The position numbers were made by a program, and so were the translations under genes. A model generated the notes under the pieces. That model worked only from the letters and a program-made list of their open reading frames with translations. It was not told the origin of the DNA and did no database searches. Below are positions 22,307 through 30,687 of a stretch of DNA of 30,687 bases, piece by piece. Source of the DNA: Dehalococcoidia bacterium (lineage in GTDB: Bacteria > Chloroflexota > Dehalococcoidia > UBA3495); assembly GCA_030753265.1 (NCBI GenBank), contig JASMCQ010000009.1, positions 1 through 30,687 on the forward strand. The letters run 5' to 3'. Numbering within the stretch: the stretch's first letter is position 1; each line of letters opens with the position of its first letter.

Positions 22307-22359
22307 CCGGCGAAGGCCGGAATCCACGGAGGCGCTGGCTGGATCCCGGCCTTCGCCGG
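22307..22359. repeat. Palindromic repeat (CCGGCGAAGGCCGGAATCCA type)
   Basis: Arms 22307-22326 and 22340-22359 are inverted copies over 20 bp with a single mismatch, between two genes that converge. This is a well-known dispersed element whose spurious translation reads 'PAKAGIH...WIPAFAGMT'. The flanking word gccgggatgacgga (22355-22368) recurs at 30440-30453, and a fragment, cgaaggccgggatc, lies near 26980. The hairpin may act as a bidirectional terminator. Confidence 0.8.
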
Positions 22360-22399
22360 GATGACGGACTGGGTGTCAAGCCAGGTACGAGAAGCCGGG

Positions 22400-23440
22400 T
22401 CAGAACTTGAGGGGATCGAGCTTGATTCTTTGCCCGGTACGGGCCGACTCGATCATGGCCAAGGTCGCTTGCACCACCTTGGCGCCATCCTCGCCCGTGG
22501 CCGCCGGCTGCCGGTCCTTCTCGACAGCCTCCTGAAAGTCTTCCAGCATGGCGACGAAGTTGGGCATCAGATTTCCAGGGTAGGCCTCAGTTTGATTGAC
22601 CGTGTCGCTGACTATCTCCACCTCACCCTGGCGCGCGGCGAATAGTGTCCCCTTGCCGGCGGCGCGGCCACCGGTGCCATAGATCGAGATATCGTTGCGC
22701 GGGTCGGGGAGGAGCCGCCCGGTGCACACGGTGGCTATGGTACCGCCATCGAAGCGGAGCAGCATGGTGACCAGGTGCTCCAAGGGTTGCTGCTCGGTCT
22801 GGCCGTCGGTGATGGCGGAGACCTCGATCGGGTCCTGGGCCAAGAGGAACCGCAGCAGGTCCACCACGTGAACCCCCATGCCCATCATCGGGGAGGCGCC
22901 GCCGACCATTTCCGGGTCCTCCCACCATAGTTGCGCGCCCGTGCGGGCCGCCGGCTCGTCCTGGCCCCGGACCCCACCGCCCCATAACCCTTGGGCCAAA
23001 CCGATCCGGCCCAAAGCCCCTTGGGCGATCACGTCGCGCATGAGTTTGTGGGCGGGGTGTTGCCTGAGTTCGAAGCCCAGCCCCAGCTTGACGCCGTTGG
23101 TCCGGCACTGGCGCACCATGTCCACCGCGTCTTCCAGTGTGGTGGCCATGGGCTTTTCCGTTATCACCTGCTTGCCCGCTTGGGCCGCCAGGAAAGTGTG
23201 GCGGGCGTGTAACGAGTTGGGCGAAACGATGAACACGGCGTCCACCCGGGAGTCCCGGACCATCTCTTCTACAGAATCGTAGGCGGCTTTGGCCCCGTGT
23301 TGCTCGGCAAACTGCTCGGCGCGACCCTGGTCGCGGCTGCACACCGCCACCAGCTCCGCCCCCGGGGTTTCGCCGATGGCAGGAGCGATTCGATTCTCGG
23401 AATGGGACCCGGTGCTCACTATTGCCCAGCCAATCGCCAC
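22400..23440 (-). CDS. Gfo/Idh/MocA-family NAD(P)-dependent oxidoreductase
   Basis: A 346-residue oxidoreductase: Rossmann fold at the N-terminus (IGWAIVSTGSHSENRIAPAI; ELVAVCSRD), the EKPMATT motif with the conserved Lys, and a C-terminal alpha/beta domain (GVHVVDLLRFLL; the NDISIYGTGGRAAGKG segment). Members oxidise sugars, inositols or related compounds. The start is GTG (complement of 23438-23440), since AAGGAGGAG lies 5 nt before it; an upstream extension to 23512 is unlike the family. It faces the MoaD-like gene and is divergent from csoR. The substrate is unknown. Confidence 0.93.
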   Translation of the reverse strand: MAIGWAIVSTGSHSENRIAPAIGETPGAELVAVCSRDQGRAEQFAEQHGAKAAYDSVEEMVRDSRVDAVFIVSPNSLHARHTFLAAQAGKQVITEKPMATTLEDAVDMVRQCRTNGVKLGLGFELRQHPAHKLMRDVIAQGALGRIGLAQGLWGGGVRGQDEPAARTGAQLWWEDPEMVGGASPMMGMGVHVVDLLRFLLAQDPIEVSAITDGQTEQQPLEHLVTMLLRFDGGTIATVCTGRLLPDPRNDISIYGTGGRAAGKGTLFAARQGEVEIVSDTVNQTEAYPGNLMPNFVAMLEDFQEAVEKDRQPAATGEDGAKVVQATLAMIESARTGQRIKLDPLKF

Positions 23441-23708
23441 GTTACTCCTCCTTCGGTTTGGTTTTCGTAGCTTAACATAGGGATGGCCGGAGCGGCAGCC
23501 CTCGATCCGCACCTAAACTGAGTATCATATTCCCGCCCACCCACCCAACATCGTTTGGAGGCGCACGGGGCTTTGCGCCGCGCGCCTCCAAACCCCGACC
23601 CAGGGAAGGGCGACCCCCCAACGAAGCACGATCTATTCGTGGGGCCGCTCTTGGGAGTTGCCGAGAGGCGGCGCCAACCCAGGGAGCGAAGCACTTGGCG
23701 ACTCGGAA

Positions 23709-23737
23709 TTGACGTCCGGCCATAATCGGGGTACAGT
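23709..23737 (+). promoter_or_regulatory. Predicted promoter of csoR-copA-YHS
   Basis: -35 TTGACG (23709-23714, 5 of 6 consensus), a 17-bp spacer and -10 TACAGT (23732-23737, 4 of 6). The predicted start of transcription falls at the edge of the CsoR-type operator that follows. Confidence 0.6.
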
Positions 23738-23743
23738 GGAATA

Positions 23744-23763
23744 TAACCCCCCCCCAGGGGGTA
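23744..23763 (+). promoter_or_regulatory. CsoR-type operator (C-run / AGGGGGTA pseudo-palindrome)
   Basis: Nine C residues, an A, then GGGGGTA form a G/C-run pseudo-palindrome of the kind bound by CsoR copper sensors (TACCCC..GGGGTA). It overlaps the presumed transcription start, so apo-CsoR would repress the operon and Cu(I) would release it. A second GGGGTA follows at 23764-23769. Confidence 0.65.
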
Positions 23764-23776
23764 GGGGTACAGCGAA

Positions 23777-24058
23777 ATGAGGAACAGCACCATGATATCT
23801 GATAGCAAAGTGGATGCCCTGAAGCGGCTGAGCTACGTCGAGGGGCACCTATCCGGCATTCGTAAGATGCTGGAAGAAGACAAGTATTGCGTCGACGTCC
23901 TCAAGCAGACCTACGCCGTCAGGCGGGCCATCGAGAAGATCGAAGGTATCATGCTGGAGGGTCACCTGCACTCCTGCGTGGTGGAAGGGATCAAGACTGG
24001 GCGCGAGGACCAGGTGCTCGACGAATTGAAAGACCTGTACTTTCTTGCCAACAAATAA
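23777..24058 (+). CDS. csoR: CsoR-family copper-sensing repressor
   Basis: A 93-residue helical CsoR/RcnR-family regulator. The Cu(I) ligand set Cys38-His63-Cys67 is present (YC; HLHSC), the fingerprint of copper rather than nickel or formaldehyde sensors. Basic residues on the N-terminal helix (KVDALKRLSYVEGHL) are expected to contact DNA. The ATG at 23777 has AGGGG about 9 nt upstream. Met6 at 23792, preceded by GAGGA, is an equally good alternative. It is followed by copA after 45 bp, and an operator-like site precedes it. Autoregulation of the copper operon is the natural reading. Confidence 0.93.
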   Translation: MRNSTMISDSKVDALKRLSYVEGHLSGIRKMLEEDKYCVDVLKQTYAVRRAIEKIEGIMLEGHLHSCVVEGIKTGREDQVLDELKDLYFLANK

Positions 24059-24103
24059 CCGGGCCAACAAATGACCGGGCCGATTCTAGATAGAGGTTCT
24101 TAC

Positions 24104-26626
24104 ATGGCTACTGGATCTCAGCAAGCTGAACGCGTAACTCTGCCGGTGGAGGGGATGACCTGTGCCTCGTGTGTTGCCCATGTCGAGTCGGCGCTCAAGG
24201 AGGTCCCGGGCGTCGCCGGCGTCAGTGTAAACCTGGCTACCGAAAAGGCCGCCGTGGAGTTTAGCGAGCGGGAGGTACCTTTCGAGCAGCTTCGCGAGGC
24301 CGTGAGCCAGGCCGGGTACAAGATTTCCACTTCTCGAATGACGCTGAACCTGGGCGGCATGACCTGCGCCTCCTGCGTCGCCCACGTCGAGTCGGCCCTG
24401 AAAGGGGTCTCGGGGGTGACTGAGGCCGCCGTCAACCTGGCCACCGAAAAAGCCACGGTGGACTACGTCGCGGGTATAGCCGAGCTGGACGATTTCCGCC
24501 AGGCAGTCGAGGAGGCCGGATACCGGGTCGAAGGATTGGATACGGACACCGGGAGCACCAAGGAGGAGATGGATAGGCTGGCCAAGGTCAAGGAGATCCG
24601 GGCCTTGGGAAACAAGGTGATGCTGGCCGGAGCCGGAGCTATCCTCCTTTTCCTGGGGACCTTCGGTGCTTTTCCGTGGGTTGATTCTTTCATGGAGCGG
24701 GGGTTCTACCCGTTCTTGCTGTGGGCCGTGGCTACGCCAATCCAGTTCTGGGCTGGATGGATGTTCTACTCTTCCGGAATACCCCCCGTGCGGCACCGGC
24801 GGGCCAACATGCACACGCTGATCGCGATGGGCACCAGCACCGCATACCTCTACAGCGTGGCCGTGGTGTTGCTGGACGCGGTGTCGCCTCAGGTCTTGGT
24901 GGGCAACGGAATCGGTACCGAGGTCTACTTCGATACGGCGGCGCTGATCATCGCCTTGATAATGCTGGGGCGCTGGCTGGAGGCGCGGGCCAAGGGCAAG
25001 ACATCGGAGGCCATCCGGCGGCTCATGGGCATGCGCCCCAATACCGCCCGCTTGATCCGCGACGGCCGGGAGGTGGACGTTCCGATCGATACGGTGGTCC
25101 CCGGCGATATAATCCTGGTGCGTCCCGGAGAGAAGGTGCAGGTGGACGGAGAGGTGACCGAGGGCTACTCGACGGTAGACGAGTCGATGCTGACCGGAGA
25201 GAGCATGCCGGTGGACAAGCAGCCCGGCATGGTGGTCTACGGCGCCACTCTCAACAAGCACGGCGCTTTCCAGTTTAGCGCCACCAAGGTTGGAAAGGAC
25301 ACGGTGCTGGCCCAGATCATCCGCCTGGTGGAGGATGCTCAGGGCTCCAAGGCCCCGACCCAGCGGCTGGCCGACCAGGTGGCGGCCTACTTCGTGCCCG
25401 CCGTCATCGCCACCGCCCTGGCCGCCTTCCTGTTCTGGCTGCTGCTGGGACCGGCCCCGGCCTTGACCTTCGCCACCCTGGTGTTCGTGGCGGTGCTGAT
25501 CATCGCCTGCCCCTGCGCCCTCGGCCTGGCCACTCCCACCGCCATTATAGTGGGCACCGGCAAGGGAGCCGAGCTTGGGGTGTTGATCCGGGGCGCTCAG
25601 GCCTTGGAGATTTCCCACAAGGTCAACGTGGTGGTGCTGGACAAGACCGGTACCCTGACCACCGGGAGGCCGGTGGTTACCGACCTGGTCGCCGTGGGCA
25701 CCTCCGAGGATGAACTGCTGCGGCTGGCGGCCTCGGCGGAGCGGGGCTCGGAACATCCCCTCGGCGAGGCCATCGTCCTGGAGGCCCAGGCGCGGGACCT
25801 GGAGCTGAAGCCGGCGGAACGTTTCCAGGCAATACCCGGGCTTGGCATCGAGGCCCAAATCGATGGACGCCTGCTGCAATTCGGCAACCAGGCTCTCATG
25901 GAAGCCGGCAATGTCCCGCTCAATGGCCTGGCAGAAAGGGCCCATGAGCTGGCCATCCAGGGCAAGACGCCCATGTTCCTGGCGTCCGAAAACGCCGCCC
26001 TGGGAGTCATCGCCGTGGCCGACACCCTGAAGCCGACTTCCCGGGACGGTGTGGCCCGGTTGCAGCAGATGGGACTGGAAGTGGTGATGTTGACCGGCGA
26101 CAATGCTCAGACCGCCAGGGCGATCGGCGAACAGTTGGGCGTGGACCAGGTTGAGGCCGAGGTCTTGCCCCAGGACAAGGCGGCGGTGGTGCGCCGGCTT
26201 CAATCTCAGGGGAAAGTGGTGGCCATGGTGGGCGATGGCATCAACGACGCCCCCGCTCTGGCCCAGGCGGACGTGGGACTGGCCATGGGCACGGGCACCG
26301 ACGTGGCCATGGAGTCGGCGGATATTACCCTGATGCGGAGCGACGTTGGCGGGGTAATCACCGCGTTCAACCTGAGCCGCCAGACCATCCGGACGGTCAA
26401 GCAGAACCTGTTTTGGGCCTTCTTTTACAACGTGATGCTGATTCCGGTGGCGGCCGGGGCCCTGTACCCGCTGTTCCAGGCTGTGGGCGGCGTCCCCGGC
26501 AGCATGGACTTCTTCTTCGGCGACCAGGGGTTCTTGAACCCGGTGCTGGCGGCCCTGGCCATGGCCTTCAGCTCGGTTACCGTGGTGAGCAACTCCTTGC
26601 GCCTGCGGAGAGCCAAGGTTGTTTAG
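24104..26626 (+). CDS. copA: Cu(I)-exporting P1B-type ATPase
   Basis: An 840-residue copper-exporting ATPase. Two N-terminal heavy-metal-associated domains each carry GMTCASC (Cys20/23 and Cys88/91). They are followed by membrane helices, TGES (364-367) in the actuator domain, the CPC (469-471) ion-binding motif in the membrane, DKTGTLT (phosphorylated Asp513), SEHPLGEAI (the HP motif), GDGINDAP (~710) and C-terminal FFYN / [15 protein letters not shown], as in the P1B-1 class. ATG 24104 was chosen because AGAGG lies about 7 nt upstream; a start at 24071 lacks a ribosome site. It exports Cu(I) from the cytoplasm. It is controlled with csoR. Confidence 0.97.
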   Translation: MATGSQQAERVTLPVEGMTCASCVAHVESALKEVPGVAGVSVNLATEKAAVEFSEREVPFEQLREAVSQAGYKISTSRMTLNLGGMTCASCVAHVESALKGVSGVTEAAVNLATEKATVDYVAGIAELDDFRQAVEEAGYRVEGLDTDTGSTKEEMDRLAKVKEIRALGNKVMLAGAGAILLFLGTFGAFPWVDSFMERGFYPFLLWAVATPIQFWAGWMFYSSGIPPVRHRRANMHTLIAMGTSTAYLYSVAVVLLDAVSPQVLVGNGIGTEVYFDTAALIIALIMLGRWLEARAKGKTSEAIRRLMGMRPNTARLIRDGREVDVPIDTVVPGDIILVRPGEKVQVDGEVTEGYSTVDESMLTGESMPVDKQPGMVVYGATLNKHGAFQFSATKVGKDTVLAQIIRLVEDAQGSKAPTQRLADQVAAYFVPAVIATALAAFLFWLLLGPAPALTFATLVFVAVLIIACPCALGLATPTAIIVGTGKGAELGVLIRGAQALEISHKVNVVVLDKTGTLTTGRPVVTDLVAVGTSEDELLRLAASAERGSEHPLGEAIVLEAQARDLELKPAERFQAIPGLGIEAQIDGRLLQFGNQALMEAGNVPLNGLAERAHELAIQGKTPMFLASENAALGVIAVADTLKPTSRDGVARLQQMGLEVVMLTGDNAQTARAIGEQLGVDQVEAEVLPQDKAAVVRRLQSQGKVVAMVGDGINDAPALAQADVGLAMGTGTDVAMESADITLMRSDVGGVITAFNLSRQTIRTVKQNLFWAFFYNVMLIPVAAGALYPLFQAVGGVPGSMDFFFGDQGFLNPVLAALAMAFSSVTVVSNSLRLRRAKVV

Positions 26627-26734
26627 GATGGTTGTCTAAACGGTTGTTCAAATGGGGCTTTGGGGAACCCTTTCGGGCAAGAGAGGGTCTCCCAGGCCCC
26701 TTCCATAATACTCAAATCAGTGGAGGAATAGGAC

Positions 26735-26950
26735 GTGGCGACAGCTATCGATCCCATATGCAAGATGGAAGTGGACACGGGGAATCCCTCGGGAGGGCAG
26801 AGCGAGTACCAGGGGACCAGCTACTACTTTTGCGCGCCGGGCTGCAAGGTTGCTTTCGACAAAGAGCCGGAGAAGTACCTGTCGGGTGAATCGGCGGCGC
26901 CGGCGTCCAAGCCCACCTTCTTCTCTAAGATCTTCGGCCGCAAGCACTGA
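26735..26950 (+). CDS. YHS-domain protein, copper-module partner
   Basis: A 71-residue YHS-domain protein with DPICKMEV (residues 6-13) and YYFCAPGCKVAFDKEPEKYL (residues 30-49), giving three cysteines suited to metal binding. The tail is basic and Ser/Lys-rich (ASKPTFFSKIFGRKH). GTG 26735 follows GGAGGAA. Small YHS proteins are common beside copper ATPases and likely help bind or pass on copper. It is 108 bp downstream of copA, probably in the same transcript. Confidence 0.88.
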   Translation: MATAIDPICKMEVDTGNPSGGQSEYQGTSYYFCAPGCKVAFDKEPEKYLSGESAAPASKPTFFSKIFGRKH

Positions 26951-27135
26951 AGAGAGATCTAACCCGGTCCGTCAGCCCAGCGAAGGCCGGGATCGATGAG
27001 CCGCTTCTCTGGATTTCCCTTCCACGGAAGGGCCGGAAAGACGGTCACGGGGAGGGAAGGCCGCGCAGGTGCGCCGATCCAGAGCTGCTTGCGCGACAGT
27101 TTCCAGGCGCACGGCCAACGTGGTCGTTGCTGGAT

Positions 27136-27175
27136 GTCATTCCGAGGAGCGGAGGGACGAGGAATCTCAGCGTGA
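27136..27175. repeat. Dispersed repeat GTCATTCCGAGGAGCGGAGGGACGAGGAATCTC type
   Basis: The better-preserved copy of the repeat seen at 740-835, with 10- and 12-nt exact shared words. I recognise the form 'GTCATTCCGAG(G)AGC..GAGGAATCTC' as a common intergenic element. Confidence 0.7.
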
Positions 27176-27271
27176 CACCGGGATTCCACGCCTGCGGCTC
27201 GGAATCGTTCGCGCCCGGATTGGATAGGTACCGCGGCCGACGAAAATGGACGCTGCCCGGATCCGGGACCT

Positions 27272-27308
27272 TGATGTAGAGGCGGGCTTCAAACCCGCCT
27301 CTACATCA
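27272..27308 (-). terminator. 15-bp perfect hairpin downstream of secA
   Basis: Arms 27272-27286 and 27294-27308 are perfectly complementary around a 7-nt loop (GTAGAGGCGGG..CCCGCCTCTAC), 32 bp after the secA stop. It looks like another dispersed inverted repeat and could terminate secA. No T-run on the minus strand. Confidence 0.5.
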
Positions 27309-27340
27309 TCGTTCAAATCTTGGTGCACCGGCGCGGCGGG

Positions 27341-29965
<2,625 letters not shown>

Positions 29966-30501
29966 GCGAGTCACCACCTATTTCGGGTTCCCGCCCGCCG
30001 GGCGCCGTTAGGGGCCGGCGGGCGAGGGAACGGTCATAATGATGAGGCGCCGCCCCACTTGCCGCTTCCGGCGCCGGGCTGGCGGCATCCAGGGACCTCC
30101 TCTTGGAAGAACAACAGACATTATCTCTATTGTAGCGAAAGTAGACGGCCGCTGCACACTGGCTCGGAAGGGTAATGTGCGCAGAAAAGCCGGGAGAGGG
30201 CCCTTCAAAGAGCTTTTGCCTGACTGGTAAATGGCGGCGAATCCCGCCCCGGTAAGGCGGCGGGCGAGAACTTCAGCATCGCCTTGGCGGGGGGCCTATG
30301 TTTCTGAATAACCGGTACTCAGGTTGAGGGAGGGGTCTACAGGCTGCGTAAATGGCCCGGTGGGTTGTCTGGTAAACGGCTTTCCACCGGAGAAGATATG
30401 GGACAGCCCCTCCCCGCGAGCGGCCCCGATGCAATCAGGGCCGGGATGACGGACCGGGCGCCAAGCTGCTCAAGAGACACTGGGCTGGATTGCAAGGCCA
30501 C
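29966..30501. other. Intergenic region upstream of secA
   Basis: No convincing gene on either strand. A possible minus-strand -10 (TACAAT, complement of 30129-30134) exists without a good -35. The repeat word gccgggatgacgga occurs at 30440-30453. Otherwise featureless. Confidence 0.4.
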
Positions 30502-30687
30502 CTACGAGACGGTACTCTGAACCGCCTGGCCAACTCTCTCGTGGGTCCAGTTCAGCAGCTCCTCGGTCTCTTCCCACCCAATGCAGGCGTCGGTGATGGA
30601 AACGCCATATCTTAGCCGCGACGGATCGTCGCCCAAACACTGGCTGCCGGGGATTAAATTGCTCTCAACCATGCAGCCGATGATACC
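30502..30687 (-). CDS. DAHP synthase, AroG class (type I-alpha), C-terminal end (truncated)
   Basis: The last 61 residues and stop (TAG, complement of 30502-30504) of a gene that begins beyond the right edge. The reading is [16 protein letters not shown], then [21 protein letters not shown], ending QSTVS. The pattern MVES-L--G-Q and [15 protein letters not shown] is diagnostic for AroF/G/H-type 3-deoxy-7-phosphoheptulonate synthases of E. coli. It is a second, unrelated-subclass DAHP synthase beside the ACT-type aroF at 10975-11997. The feedback specificity cannot be judged from this end. Confidence 0.93.
   Translation of the reverse strand, partial: GIIGCMVESNLIPGSQCLGDDPSRLRYGVSITDACIGWEETEELLNWTHERVGQAVQSTVS

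Larger units (their letters stand above)
23441..23776. other. Divergent intergenic region with inverted repeat
   Basis: Shared upstream region of the Gfo/Idh gene (minus) and csoR (plus). It holds a 12-bp perfect inverted repeat, gtttggaggcgc (23553-23564) / gcgcctccaaac (23582-23593), with a 17-nt loop, then the csoR promoter and operator. No gene is supported. Confidence 0.5.
26951..27340. other. Repeat-rich intergenic region between convergent genes
   Basis: No gene. It carries a fragment of the CGAAGGCCGGGATC element near 26980, the GACGAGGAATCT repeat and the hairpin listed separately. The YHS gene and secA converge on it, so terminators are expected here. Confidence 0.6.

Noticed and set aside
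22241..22645. Short frame reading PAKAGIH...WIPAFAGMT
   Set aside because: A well-known spurious translation of a dispersed palindromic repeat.
24086..26203. 705-codon open frame antisense to copA
   Set aside because: It mirrors the copA codons on the opposite strand, has Gly/His/Gln-rich composition and no family motif. This is a typical high-GC artefact.

Overview
This is a GC-rich bacterial chromosome segment, mostly ordinary housekeeping and accessory metabolism. No phage genes, integrase, transposase, CRISPR array, tRNA or rRNA was seen. The best guess for the host is a Chloroflexota (Dehalococcoidia/SAR202-like) bacterium. That guess rests on family mix only: a luciferase-like F420-type oxidoreductase, a membrane pyrophosphatase, a xanthine-dehydrogenase-type large subunit with a MoaD-like partner, a solitary HpcH/HpaI aldolase, Gfo/Idh proteins, and many short palindromic intergenic repeats. 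No phylogenetic marker was tested, so the assignment is an inference.

Layout. 1-613 is the end of a membrane pyrophosphatase (hppA). 1050-5117 (minus strand) is a tightly packed five-gene run: a GT20 trehalose-phosphate-synthase-like glycosyltransferase, an unrecognised 191-residue protein, a luciferase-like oxidoreductase, a YfcE-like phosphoesterase and a shortened receiver domain. It has a plausible promoter and a structured leader at 5159-5274. Further upstream on the same strand are a HAD hydrolase (5332-6252) and an amidase with a small GatC/AtzG-like partner (6650-8352). 8737-11997 (plus strand) holds a zinc-ribbon CPBP protease, then trpA, aroH (chorismate mutase) and aroF (ACT-type DAHP synthase), closed by a strong hairpin at 12041-12071. 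12290-13616 is sparse: one small membrane protein and one cysteine-rich protein flanked by a repeated GTAGTGCAA word. 13857-15615 has a divergent aldolase/GNAT pair with two palindromic operator-like sites. 15781-19284 carries a cytidylate-kinase-like protein, a rhomboid protease and a hybrid histidine kinase. 19610-22229 is a molybdenum hydroxylase large subunit plus MoaD-like protein, facing a Gfo/Idh oxidoreductase (22400-23440, minus). 23709-26950 is a compact copper module: promoter, CsoR-type operator, csoR, copA, YHS protein. 27341-29965 (minus) is secA. The right edge (30502-30687, minus) holds the C-terminus of a second, AroG-class DAHP synthase.

How the genes fit together. The clearest units are copper homeostasis (sensor, exporter, YHS protein under one operator), aromatic amino-acid entry and branch enzymes (trpA-aroH-aroF, with a second DAHP synthase at the right edge), and the amidase pair. 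The most unusual unit is the GT20 run. It combines a divergent glycosyltransferase and an orphan protein with two proteins that have lost canonical residues: a phosphoesterase with two substituted metal ligands, and a receiver lacking the phospho-acceptor segment. Intergenic DNA carries at least seven different dispersed-repeat types. I see no firmly novel defence or mobile system. The GT20 run, the shortened receiver, the MoaD-like protein with residues after its glycines, and the GTAGTGCAA cluster are the best leads.
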